64,000 nt of DNA from Emcibacter sp. GTDB lineage: Bacteria; Pseudomonadota; Alphaproteobacteria; Sphingomonadales; Emcibacteraceae. The position numbers and the translations under genes were made by a program. Positions 29,608 to 38,080 of the stretch are shown here, in pieces. Under the pieces are notes generated by a model. It had not been told where the DNA came from. It made no database searches and saw only the letters and a program-made list of their open reading frames with translations. The DNA is taken from positions 372,001-436,000 of the forward strand of contig JAIOYI010000001.1 in assembly GCA_021741205.1 (NCBI GenBank), given 5' to 3'. The first letter of the stretch is position 1. Each line of letters starts with the position of its first letter.

Positions 29608-30165
29608 TTAAGCTGTTTTTAGTCCTCTTGCAAGTTCCACCCCCGCATGAAGCGCATCCATATTTAAAGCCAGAAACTTCTTTGGTGATATTGATTTTAA
29701 AGCACCCTCCACAATATCAAGGGGAATGTCATGGGATAGAGCCGCAATAACGCCTGTGGCGACCACATTGGTTATCCGTTCAGAGCCAAGTTTAATGGCC
29801 GTTTCGCTGAGCGGTAAAGCTATAACCTTAAAATTTCCTTGTGGCGGATTTTTTGTCCGCCTTGGATCAATAATAACGGTCGCATCATCCCGAATAATCC
29901 CTTCGGATGCGTTAACGGCTGCCTGATCCAAAATAAGCAGCACATCAAGTTCTGTCGTTAAGGGATAATCGGGCGTATCTCCGCTCGCCACAATATCCGC
30001 ACGGCTTAACCCTCCCCGTGATGTCGGTTCATAGCTTTGAGACATGGACACATGATAGCCCTCTCCTATCAAAGCCTTGGAAAATATCTTGGCGCAAAGC
30101 TGTAATCCCTGACCACCCGCACCGCTAAAGCGCATTTCCAAATTCTTTTTATTTGACGTTGTCAT
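29608..30165 (-). CDS. korC: 2-oxoacid:ferredoxin oxidoreductase, gamma subunit (KorC-type)
   Basis: 185 residues. The gamma domain of the OFOR complex, with the N-terminal LEMRFSGAGGQGLQLCAKIF and SQSYEPTSRGGLSRADIV signatures that also define IorB's catalytic part. It assists coenzyme A binding in KorABC-type enzymes. ATG 30165 overlaps the korB stop (TGATG), with AAGGGG a short distance ahead. It completes the KorABC set. Confidence 0.92.
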   Translation of the reverse strand: MTTSNKKNLEMRFSGAGGQGLQLCAKIFSKALIGEGYHVSMSQSYEPTSRGGLSRADIVASGDTPDYPLTTELDVLLILDQAAVNASEGIIRDDATVIIDPRRTKNPPQGNFKVIALPLSETAIKLGSERITNVVATGVIAALSHDIPLDIVEGALKSISPKKFLALNMDALHAGVELARGLKTA

Positions 30166-31055
30166 CACTTCTGCCCCTTCTGTTGCAAGGCCTGCACCTT
30201 ATCCACCATATTGCGGTAGCTTGTGCCGTATTCTGGACGATTTGATCTGACCAATACCCCTGTATTCATACTGTTGGGGCGGAAAGGGTGATCAACTACG
30301 TTATTATCATATTCACTAGGGCGCATGGCTCTGGTTTGACCCAGCACCATTTCTGGTGAAGAACCCAGATCATTTTTACGGCCATTAACCTCGGTGCAAT
30401 CGGACATAACCTCAATGAATGAAAATCCTTTATAGGCTAAACCTTCGGCTATAATATCACGAAGGCGTGGCAAATGGATGGTGACTTCACGACCCACATA
30501 GCCCGCCCCCGCAGCCTCGGCTAGTCGGCAGGCGTCAAATACAGGCTCCATATTACCAGCAGGTGTGGTGGTCGTAAAGCGATCTGCGGGCGTGGTTGGA
30601 GATACTTGACCCCCTGTCATACCGTAAATCTCATTATTAAGCATCAAACAAGTGATATCCAGATTGCGTCTTGCTGCATGGATCAAATGATTACCGCCAA
30701 TGGCCAAACAATCCCCGTCCCCCGTAATCACCACCACATGCAAATCGGGTCGGGCCATTTTTAATCCTGTGGCAAATGCTAATGGCCGCCCGTGGGTCGT
30801 ATGATAGGTATTGGCATCAATATAAGTTCCTACTCGACCAGAACAACCAATACCGCTCACGATGGCGAGCTTATCCTTATCAATACCTTGAGCGTGAATG
30901 GCCCATAACAGCGCCCGAAGTGCGATACCATGGCCACAACCTGGGCACATAAAGTGGGGGAAAAGATCAAGACGAAGATAATCACGAATTTCGAAATTTC
31001 TAATATCATCCTGTGTCATATCTTCTTTTGATTTGAGTGTTGCTTGCTCATTCAT
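30165..31055 (-). CDS. korB: 2-oxoacid:ferredoxin oxidoreductase, beta subunit (KorB-type)
   Basis: About 296 residues. The thiamine diphosphate-binding subunit: CPGCGHGIALRALLWA, SGIGCSGRVGTYID, the TPP motif GDGDCLAIGGNHLIHAARRN and NNEIYGMTGGQ. With KorA it oxidatively decarboxylates a 2-oxoacid (2-oxoglutarate in the name-giving enzyme) to acyl-CoA, passing electrons to ferredoxin. ATG 31055 has AAGGAGG nine bases ahead and overlaps the korA end by eight bases; the in-frame TTG two codons earlier is not needed. Confidence 0.93.
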   Translation of the reverse strand: MNEQATLKSKEDMTQDDIRNFEIRDYLRLDLFPHFMCPGCGHGIALRALLWAIHAQGIDKDKLAIVSGIGCSGRVGTYIDANTYHTTHGRPLAFATGLKMARPDLHVVVITGDGDCLAIGGNHLIHAARRNLDITCLMLNNEIYGMTGGQVSPTTPADRFTTTTPAGNMEPVFDACRLAEAAGAGYVGREVTIHLPRLRDIIAEGLAYKGFSFIEVMSDCTEVNGRKNDLGSSPEMVLGQTRAMRPSEYDNNVVDHPFRPNSMNTGVLVRSNRPEYGTSYRNMVDKVQALQQKGQK

Positions 31056-32229
31056 GGCCAAGAACCTCCTTGACAGCTTGCTTAATAAGGGACGGGGAAA
31101 TTGGTTCGCCGTCGTAACGATTTAGACCTGAAACAGATTGTTTATCCACCTTTGCTGCTCCGATTTCCAAAATGAGTTGCCCTGCATTCATTTCAGCAAC
31201 CACAAAATATTTGGCCTTTTTTGTCAATGCCCTAAAGCTTTTGGTGGGAAAGGGCCATAGGGTAATGGGGCGAAATAAACCCGCCTTGATCCCCTGCTGC
31301 CTGAGTTCTCGCACCGCCTTTTTCGCAGAGCGTCCCACAATCCCAAGGGCAACAACCACAACCTCTGCATCCTGACAGTCAATATCTTCAAAACTTTCAA
31401 CCAGATCGTTATTGATTTCAATTTTATCCAAAAGCCGTTTCATAACGGGCGCCACCACATCAGCTTTTTGAGTGGGAAAGCCCCCCTCCGCCACAATCAG
31501 GCCTGTTGTGTGAACCCTGTAACCATCCCCAGGGCGAGCCATGGGCGGAACCCCGTCTGCATCAGCCTTATAGGGTTTATAGTCTTCGGGTTTGCCCGTT
31601 GCCCATTTGCGGATAGTATTTTCATATTCCGTCACATCGGGTAGGGTAATGGTTTCTTCTAAATGACCAAGACTTTCATCAAACAGAACAATCACCGGAA
31701 TACGAAGTTTTTCTGACAAAGCAAAAGCCCTTGCGGTTTGTTGATAAATTTCTTCAACGGACCCTGGGGTCAAGGCCACAACGGGATGATCGCCGTGCGT
31801 TCCCCAGCGCGCCTGCATCAAATCACCCTGAGCGGGACGGGTCGGCATTCCTGTTGACGGACCACCTCGCATAACATTAACCACCACACAGGGAATCTCA
31901 GCCTTCATACCGTAGCCTAAATTTTCCTGCTTTAAAGAAAAACCAGGGCCACTGGTTGCGGTCATGGCCTTAACGCCGCCCATGCTTGCTCCAAGGGTTG
32001 CCGCAATAGAGGCAATTTCATCTTCCATCTGAAGAAATACGCCGCCCACCTTGGGCAATTCCTTGGCGAGCCTTTCGGCAACCTCGGATGATGGTGTGAT
32101 AGGATAGCCCGCATAAAAACGGCATCCCGCCGCCACAGCGCCCAAGGCACAAGCATGATTGCCTTGTAAATTAATAGTGGGTAAATTAATGGTGGGAGTG
32201 GCTTGCGCTACATTCTGTTGTACGGTCAT
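31048..32229 (-). CDS. korA: 2-oxoacid:ferredoxin oxidoreductase, alpha subunit (KorA-type)
   Basis: 393 residues. The pyrimidine-binding and transketolase-like subunit: GCRFYAGYPITPSSEVAE, ATSGPGFSLKQENLGYG, RGGPSTGMPTRPAQGDL, then a C-terminal domain (VVALGIVGRSAKKAVREL). It pairs with KorB. Its ATG overlaps the IorB stop (ATGA). The substrate is uncertain: the sequence is KorA-like (2-oxoglutarate), but the operon context with IorAB and an arylacetate-CoA ligase leaves aromatic or branched 2-oxoacids open. Confidence 0.92.
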   Translation of the reverse strand: MTVQQNVAQATPTINLPTINLQGNHACALGAVAAGCRFYAGYPITPSSEVAERLAKELPKVGGVFLQMEDEIASIAATLGASMGGVKAMTATSGPGFSLKQENLGYGMKAEIPCVVVNVMRGGPSTGMPTRPAQGDLMQARWGTHGDHPVVALTPGSVEEIYQQTARAFALSEKLRIPVIVLFDESLGHLEETITLPDVTEYENTIRKWATGKPEDYKPYKADADGVPPMARPGDGYRVHTTGLIVAEGGFPTQKADVVAPVMKRLLDKIEINNDLVESFEDIDCQDAEVVVVALGIVGRSAKKAVRELRQQGIKAGLFRPITLWPFPTKSFRALTKKAKYFVVAEMNAGQLILEIGAAKVDKQSVSGLNRYDGEPISPSLIKQAVKEVLGHE

Positions 32230-33182
32230 GCTACGGCCTCCTGATGAATGGGTTTAAGAGATATGGCAAAATCGGGGCAGAGCCATTCGCATATATGGCA
32301 GCCCGTGCATTTTTCAGGCTCTGCAAGTTCTGCCACCTGATCCTTGTTTAATACAAGGCAGCGTTCAGGACACATTTTCACACAAATATCGCAGCCCTTG
32401 CACCATTCGGGTGTAATGCTGAGCTCTGTACGTACTGAATTAATCTCTGGCTGAACAAGCGGCACAAAGGCACCCCCTTCAACGGGTTCACCCTTGCGGG
32501 AGCGGTTGATCCAAACCTGCCCCTTATCAAATACCGCCAGATTGACCTCAATGGTTTTTGGCGGAACCATCTTTCCAATAACATTTTTCCATTCATCATC
32601 GGGAAAACTTAAAGTCGTCGATAGGGCTCCAAGCAGCAACGTATTGGCCGCCCTTTCATTGCCAGCCTTTGTGGCCATTTCCGTTGCATCAATGGCAAAG
32701 GCTTCGGCCACTTTTTCCCTGACATCGCTTGGAGTATTTTTGGAATAACCAATATCCGCCCCCAGAATGCGCGACCTGCAGGCAAAGGGCGGTACAATTC
32801 GTTTCGTATCCGCAATGAATATACCTGTATCGGGCCGCAAATAGTTCATCCAACGCAAACCTTCGGCCCATTCAAGAGCGATCAGCACGTCGGCCTTGCC
32901 CATGGGAATGGTGGGTGACCAAACATTTTGACCAAAGCGCACATGGCTAAAAACCACGCCGCCCCGCTTTGCCATACCGTGAACCTCGCTTTGTTTGACC
33001 TGATAACCTAAATTCTGGCAAATCTGGGCGAGTACCTTGGAAACCATGATAACGCCCTGTCCGCCCACACCCACGATCAAAACATTGATAGGCTCCTTTG
33101 CCGTATCGGGATTTAATTTTTCCACCGCAGTTCTGACAGCAGGTTGGGTCGTGGCTTTCATCACTTTATTAATCTTTGTCAT
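32226..33182 (-). CDS. iorB: Indolepyruvate oxidoreductase beta subunit fused to a KorD-type dicluster ferredoxin
   Basis: About 318 residues, far longer than a stand-alone IorB (about 190-200). Residues ~30-235 are the IorB gamma-type domain (NVLIVGVGGQGVIMVSKVLA, SEVHGMAKRGGVVFSHVRFG). The last ~65 residues are a 2x[4Fe-4S] ferredoxin: WCKGCDICVKMCP, then CTGCHICEWLCPDFAI. The CPDFAI ending is typical of KorD, the ferredoxin subunit encoded next to korA in many 2-oxoglutarate oxidoreductase operons, and korA follows directly here with no separate korD. ATG 33182 is favoured over an upstream GTG by a GGGGAG site eight bases ahead. Confidence 0.88.
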   Translation of the reverse strand: MTKINKVMKATTQPAVRTAVEKLNPDTAKEPINVLIVGVGGQGVIMVSKVLAQICQNLGYQVKQSEVHGMAKRGGVVFSHVRFGQNVWSPTIPMGKADVLIALEWAEGLRWMNYLRPDTGIFIADTKRIVPPFACRSRILGADIGYSKNTPSDVREKVAEAFAIDATEMATKAGNERAANTLLLGALSTTLSFPDDEWKNVIGKMVPPKTIEVNLAVFDKGQVWINRSRKGEPVEGGAFVPLVQPEINSVRTELSITPEWCKGCDICVKMCPERCLVLNKDQVAELAEPEKCTGCHICEWLCPDFAISLKPIHQEAVA

Positions 33183-33184
33183 GT

Positions 33185-35056
33185 TTAACACTCCCCCACA
33201 GACTTTGACCCACAGACTTTGGCTTTTTCACCTTTGCGGTCTAAGCTTACGGAGGGCTGAATAGCCCCTGTTGGACAAAATTGAGCGCATACGGAACAGC
33301 CAATACAAGCGGTTGGGTCAATTTTTACAATATGACGGCCTTCGTACCATTCATCGCTCCAAAGAAGAGCGGGGCAGCCTAAATTCATGCAGCCCTGACA
33401 GGCGTTGCAATCCTTTTGGTCAACCTTCATGGTAGGACCTTTGATTTTTACGGGATCAAGCACGCAAGGTCTGTCGGCAATCAATACGGAGACACCACGG
33501 TATGCAATGGCTTCCCGCATGGTTTGCATCATAGAGGCCGCATCATAAGAATCGACCCTCTCAATCCATTCCACACCGCACGCCCGTATCATTTCCTCGA
33601 AATTAACCTTGTGGGTTTGTTCTCCCCGCAAAGTTTTACCCGTTCCGGGGTTTTCCTGTCCCCCTGTCATAGCGGTGATATGATTATCAAGCAAAATAAC
33701 GGTAATATTGGCTTGATTATAAACCGCATCAATAAGAGGCGGGATGCCTGAATGAATGAAGGTGCTGTCGCCGATGGTGGCCACAATGGGTTTTTCCGCA
33801 TATCCCGCAAGATACATGCCCACCGCATTGGCAATGCTCGACCCCATAGCAACCGTTGTATCAATGGCTGTTAAGGGATCACCCACCGCCAAAGTATAAC
33901 AGCCAATATCGCCCGCAACCCGCACGTCAAGGCTCCTGATTGCTGTATAGCTCATGGCATGAGGACAGCCCGCACAGAGAACGGGCGGTCTGATGAGGGG
34001 TTCAAATTGAGGCGCATAGCTTGTTACTTCTGGCTTCAAGACACCCGCCTTTTCAAAACTTATGCGCACCTGTTCTGGGGAAAGTTCACCAATACGGGGA
34101 AAGAATTCCTTGCCTTCAACCTTAAGCCCCCATGATTTGATCGTATTTTCAATAACAGGTTCCAATTCCTCAACCACAATCACACGGTCATGTTTTGCAC
34201 AAAATTCCTGAATAAGTTTTTTGGGCAAGGGAAAGGAAGTTCCAAGTTTTAATACACTGATCTCAGGCAGATTTTCCTTCACATAAACATAGCTCATGCT
34301 CGCCGTTATAATACCAATTTTCGATGACCCGAGTTCAAGACGGTTAAGATCTGATGAATTAAGCTCTTCTGCCAATCTCTCCAATCGTTCGATGACCTTT
34401 GGATGACGGGCACGGGCATGACCCGGAACCATCACATTTTTCGTAACATCCAAATTAAATCCACGGTCTTCTGGCATGATACGTTCGTTCACCATCACGG
34501 GACTTCTGGTATGGGAAATACGGGTTGTACTGCGCACGATAACGGGGGTGTCAAAACGCTCGCTAATATCAAAGGCGGCCTTGGTGAAATCAAGCGCCTC
34601 CTGTGCATCACATGGTTCAAGCACGGGCACCTGCGCAAATTGCCCGAATATACGGGTATCCTGTTCATTTTGAGAACTGTGAATACCGGGATCATCACAC
34701 ACAATCAGAACCAGTCCCCCATGGGCGCCAATATAGGACTGGGACATCAAAGCATCAGAGGCCACATTCAACCCCACATGCTTCATCATGCTCATGGAAC
34801 GAACCCCTGCAAAAGAACCCCCAATGGCCACATCAAGAGCAACCTTTTCATTGGTGGACCACTGAGCCTTAATATCCCCCACGGGATAACGGCCCATATT
34901 CTCCATGATTTCTGTACTTGGTGTTCCGGGATAGGCAGCCGCAACCTTAACGCCTGCCTCCCATGCACCGCGGGCAATGGCCTCATTACCTGTCATCTGA
35001 TGCGTGACACCAGTCTTGATGGCCGCTGGTGAGGTTTGTTCAGCTTTTAAACTCAT
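33185..35056 (-). CDS. iorA: Indolepyruvate:ferredoxin oxidoreductase alpha subunit
   Basis: 623 residues, normal IorA length. IorA decarboxylates arylpyruvates (from Trp, Phe, Tyr transamination) to arylacetyl-CoA with ferredoxin reduction. Order: pyrimidine-binding domain (GNEAIARGAWEAGVKVAAAYPGTP in part), a linker domain, the TPP domain (CAGCPHAMSY, GDIGCYTL, IGDSTFIHSGIP, LLDNHITAMTGGQ), and a C-terminal pair of Fe-S motifs, CNACQGCMNLGCPA and CIGCSVCAQFCP. AGGAG eight bases ahead of the ATG. First gene of the operon iorA-iorB/korD-korA-korB-korC-paaK. Confidence 0.94.
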   Translation of the reverse strand: MSLKAEQTSPAAIKTGVTHQMTGNEAIARGAWEAGVKVAAAYPGTPSTEIMENMGRYPVGDIKAQWSTNEKVALDVAIGGSFAGVRSMSMMKHVGLNVASDALMSQSYIGAHGGLVLIVCDDPGIHSSQNEQDTRIFGQFAQVPVLEPCDAQEALDFTKAAFDISERFDTPVIVRSTTRISHTRSPVMVNERIMPEDRGFNLDVTKNVMVPGHARARHPKVIERLERLAEELNSSDLNRLELGSSKIGIITASMSYVYVKENLPEISVLKLGTSFPLPKKLIQEFCAKHDRVIVVEELEPVIENTIKSWGLKVEGKEFFPRIGELSPEQVRISFEKAGVLKPEVTSYAPQFEPLIRPPVLCAGCPHAMSYTAIRSLDVRVAGDIGCYTLAVGDPLTAIDTTVAMGSSIANAVGMYLAGYAEKPIVATIGDSTFIHSGIPPLIDAVYNQANITVILLDNHITAMTGGQENPGTGKTLRGEQTHKVNFEEMIRACGVEWIERVDSYDAASMMQTMREAIAYRGVSVLIADRPCVLDPVKIKGPTMKVDQKDCNACQGCMNLGCPALLWSDEWYEGRHIVKIDPTACIGCSVCAQFCPTGAIQPSVSLDRKGEKAKVCGSKSVGEC

Positions 35057-35460
35057 GCCTTGATCTCCTATAGATAAAAAATCTTGTTTTTGCCCATCAC
35101 ATCACAGTCTAACATTACCCATTTTTCTTAATGATACATTTTTCTTAATATTTTTTTTTAAAGTGTATCACATTAATATATTTCTGCAAGAAGAAAACAA
35201 CGCATTATCTCCCCTTAAAGAAAGAAAATTTCTTATATTTAAAAAAAAAGAAAGAAAATTCCCCGACCGTTTGGTTAACTAATTGTTTTACCTTATTTTA
35301 ATGAAATATCGCTTTTTGAAAAAAAAATCATACCTTGCCTAAAAATACCCAAAAACAAATTACTACACAGGTTGCTCTTTGACATAAATCAATCATAATC
35401 CGCCAAAAGTAGGCTATAGAGTGGAATTGCTGAAAGATTTTTGCGGAAAGAGGCCGACTC
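35057..35460. other. Divergent iorA/ubiT spacer with direct repeats
   Basis: About 400 AT-rich, gene-free bases carrying the promoters of iorA (minus) and ubiT (plus). Two direct repeats stand out: ATTTTTCTTAAT at 35121-35132 and 35138-35149 (17-base period), and AAAGAAAGAAAATT at 35217-35230 and 35247-35260 (30-base period). A TGATACA/TGTATCA inverted pair lies at 35132-35170. The FNR-like box near ubiT is listed separately. The repeats may be regulator sites for iorA; no family is recognised. Confidence 0.6.
35379..35420 (+). promoter_or_regulatory. FNR-type box and -10 element of the ubiT operon
   Basis: TTGACATAAATCAA at 35379-35392 fits the FNR/Dnr/FixK consensus TTGAT-N4-ATCAA with one base changed. 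A -10-like TATAGA starts at 35415, 29.5 bases from the centre of the box, the exact geometry of class II activated promoters with the activator at -41.5. The inferred start of transcription is near 35427, 34 bases before the ubiT ATG. Confidence 0.8.
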
Positions 35461-36156
35461 ATGCGCTCTGAATATAATAACCAAAATGCCAATAACATCT
35501 TTTCGCCCCTGCTTGTGGCAGGAATGGCGATGCGGTCATTGCCAAAACGTCCCCTCAATCATTTACTGTCGCGCATTGCCTATCACATTCAACATAATCA
35601 TCCCGATGTTCTTGAAAGATTACGTCCCATTACAGGATGTCAATTTTTAATCTGCCCAACAGATCTTCCCCATGTCATACGTTTAACCGTTGGTGATGGC
35701 CATCTGGATTGTGTCATTGAGGATGAATTTATGACTTCTGCTGATGTCACCATTTCTGGCCCTTTGATGTCATTGATGGATATGATGGACGGCACCATTG
35801 ATGGGGACGCTCTGTTTTTTTCCCGCAGCCTTTCCATTGAAGGCAATACCGAATATGTGCTCACGCTCCGCAATGCCATAGACAGCGATGACATTAATTT
35901 AAAGCAGGAAATTCTTCATATCTTAGGTCCTCTTAAAACGCCGGCTGAAATGATCTTAAACATTGGTCGTAAATTACAACAAAATCTGTCCCGTGATATG
36001 ACAATTATAAGTGATGCCATTACAAGCTCTATATCAATAAGGTGTGATGGCCTTGAACAAGAAAATCAATCTTTGCGTGATAGTCTGCTAACAATTGAAA
36101 AAAAGCTTACAAAAACCCAACAAAAACTACAGAGTTTAACCAGGAAATCAGCCTAA
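35461..36156 (+). CDS. ubiT: SCP2-domain accessory factor for O2-independent ubiquinone synthesis (UbiT)
   Basis: 231 residues. The central ~90 residues form an SCP2 sterol-carrier-like lipid-binding fold (CVIEDEFMTSADVTISGPL, DGDALFFSRSLSIEGNTEY), as in E. coli UbiT (YhbT). Family members bind the isoprenoid part of ubiquinone intermediates. The C-terminal ~50 residues are predicted coiled coil and extend beyond the usual end. GAGG lies about eight bases before the ATG. Directly followed by ubiU and ubiV, which together hydroxylate the quinone ring without oxygen; the FNR-like box upstream fits anaerobic expression. Confidence 0.88.
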   Translation: MRSEYNNQNANNIFSPLLVAGMAMRSLPKRPLNHLLSRIAYHIQHNHPDVLERLRPITGCQFLICPTDLPHVIRLTVGDGHLDCVIEDEFMTSADVTISGPLMSLMDMMDGTIDGDALFFSRSLSIEGNTEYVLTLRNAIDSDDINLKQEILHILGPLKTPAEMILNIGRKLQQNLSRDMTIISDAITSSISIRCDGLEQENQSLRDSLLTIEKKLTKTQQKLQSLTRKSA

Positions 36157-36171
36157 ATATAAAGAAATAGT

Positions 36172-37155
36172 ATGAAAAAATTAGAACTTGTCTGCCCCGC
36201 AGGTACGCCAGCCGCCTTACGTGTCGCCGTTGATAGCGGAGCCGATGCGGTTTATATGGGTTTTCGGGACGAAACCAATGCCCGTAATTTTCCAGGCCTT
36301 AATTTTTCTGTTGCTGAATTAGAAGAGGCTCTCGCTTATGCCCATCAGCGCAAGGCCAAAGTTTTGCTTGCCGTCAACACCTATGCCACAGCAGGCCATA
36401 ATGAACCATGGATTAAGGCCATTGATAATGCAGCCAAATTAAATGTCGATGCCATTATTTTGGCCGATATCGGGCTTTTAGATTATGCCCATAGCAACCA
36501 TCCAAATTTGCGCCTTCACCTATCCGTTCAGGCATCGGCCTCCAATGCCGCTGCTATTAATTACTATGTCAAGGAATTTGGCATAAGGCGGGTGGTGTTG
36601 CCGCGTGTACTGAGTGTTTCTGAAATCCGCAGCATCAACCAAAAAATCGCTATTGAGACCGAAGTTTTTGCCTTTGGTGGCATGTGCCCCATGGCCGAAG
36701 GCAGGTGCAGTCTTTCATCCTATATTACGGGAAAATCTCCGAATATGAACGGGGTTTGCTCGCCCGCAAGCCACGTAAGCTATATCAAGCAGGGGCAAGA
36801 CCTTAAAACCAATTTGGCCGACTTTACCATTAATAAATTTCGCCCCCATGAGCAGGCGGGATATCCAACCCTGTGCAAGGGAAGATTTCAGACTGGAGGA
36901 GAACTTGGGTATCTTTTTGAAGAACCAACCAGTCTGAATGTAACCCGCATATTACCAGAATTGATAGAGGCAGGTGTCAGCGCCCTTAAAATTGAAGGGC
37001 GGCAGCGTAGCAAGGCTTACGTACGGGAAGTGGTGCAAAATTTCAGAACCGCTATTGATGCCGCCGAACGGGGCGAGCGCCTCGTTATCGAAATGGATAA
37101 TCTTTCCGAAGGCGGGCAAAACACAACGGGAGCTTACAATAAAAAATGGACATAA
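36172..37155 (+). CDS. ubiU: O2-independent ubiquinone hydroxylation protein UbiU (peptidase U32 family)
   Basis: 327 residues, starting MKKLELVCPAGTPAALRVAV. UbiU and UbiV form a heterodimer carrying [4Fe-4S] clusters that hydroxylates ubiquinone precursors in anoxia. The cluster cysteines are visible: FGGMCPMAEGRCSLSSYIT, NGVCSPA and YPTLCKGRF. ALKIEGRQRSKAYV is a U32 family motif. The reading frame overlaps ubiV by 10 bases, consistent with coupled synthesis of the two partners. Confidence 0.93.
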   Translation: MKKLELVCPAGTPAALRVAVDSGADAVYMGFRDETNARNFPGLNFSVAELEEALAYAHQRKAKVLLAVNTYATAGHNEPWIKAIDNAAKLNVDAIILADIGLLDYAHSNHPNLRLHLSVQASASNAAAINYYVKEFGIRRVVLPRVLSVSEIRSINQKIAIETEVFAFGGMCPMAEGRCSLSSYITGKSPNMNGVCSPASHVSYIKQGQDLKTNLADFTINKFRPHEQAGYPTLCKGRFQTGGELGYLFEEPTSLNVTRILPELIEAGVSALKIEGRQRSKAYVREVVQNFRTAIDAAERGERLVIEMDNLSEGGQNTTGAYNKKWT

Positions 37156-38051
37156 TAAAAAAGAATAATCTATCCCTTGGGCCACTGCTGTTTAATTGGG
37201 ACGATACAAAAACCCGTGATTTTTATTATGCGGTGGCCGATGAGGCGCCTGTTGATATTGTCTATTTGGGTGAAGTTGTCTGCTCCAAACGCATGGCGGG
37301 AAAAAACACCCTGCCAGACATCGTTGAAAGACTGGAACGGGCGGGAAAAAAAGTTATTTTTTCTGGTCTTATGCTGGTTTTGGATGATCGGGACATGAGA
37401 GCAACCGAAGATCTTGCCGCCCTAAAAGAAAATCATCTTATTGAGGCCAATGATTTATCTATGGTAAGCCTGCTCAAGGGTCAGGATCACACCATTGGCC
37501 CCTTCATCAACATTTATAATGAAGCTGCTCTGAAATATTATGAGCGGGGGGGTGCTGTTCGTATATCCTTGCCGCCTGAACTTCCCGAATCTTCTTTGCG
37601 AGCCTTAGCGAAGATTGCAAATGCTGATCTTGAGGTGCAGGTTTTTGGCCGCATGCCCCTTGCTATTTCTGCCCGTTGCTATCATGCCCGCGCTCATAAA
37701 CTTCATAAGGACGGCTGCAAATATGTTTGTGACCGTGATCCTGATGGCTTAACGGTTGAAACCATGGATGGACAGGAATTTCTTGCCATCAATGGTCTGC
37801 AAACGCTGTCCTATACTTATGCCAATCTTTTGGCTGAATTGCCTGACCTTGTTCAAATGGGTATTCACAATTTCCGTCTGTCTCCCCATGATGTAAATAT
37901 GGTCAAAATAGCGTCCATCTTTAGGGATCGTCTTGATAACAAAATTGATCAGAGCCAAGCAAATGAAAAAGTTGAATCGGAAATGTTTGCCATAGAATTT
38001 TCTAACGGCTATTATCATAATGTAGCTGGCATGAAACAGGTCGGCACATAG
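37146..38051 (+). CDS. ubiV: O2-independent ubiquinone hydroxylation protein UbiV (peptidase U32 family)
   Basis: 301 residues, the smaller partner of UbiU. Family marks are LGPLLFNWDDTKTRDFYY, VYLGEVVCSKRM with the first cluster cysteine, and ISARCYHARAHKLHKDGCKY followed by VCDRD, giving the other three. The C-terminal segment ending GYYHNVAGM is typical. It is translationally coupled to ubiU and followed by the carbonic anhydrase gene after 29 bases. Confidence 0.93.
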   Translation: MDIIKKNNLSLGPLLFNWDDTKTRDFYYAVADEAPVDIVYLGEVVCSKRMAGKNTLPDIVERLERAGKKVIFSGLMLVLDDRDMRATEDLAALKENHLIEANDLSMVSLLKGQDHTIGPFINIYNEAALKYYERGGAVRISLPPELPESSLRALAKIANADLEVQVFGRMPLAISARCYHARAHKLHKDGCKYVCDRDPDGLTVETMDGQEFLAINGLQTLSYTYANLLAELPDLVQMGIHNFRLSPHDVNMVKIASIFRDRLDNKIDQSQANEKVESEMFAIEFSNGYYHNVAGMKQVGT

Positions 38052-38080
38052 TAATAATATTATTTAAGGGTGCCGACTTT

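Noticed and set aside
34403..35032. 209-residue plus-strand open frame inside iorA
   Set aside because: It is antisense to a clearly conserved gene, His/Gly-rich in a way expected from the reverse frame, and shows no domain or ribosome site.
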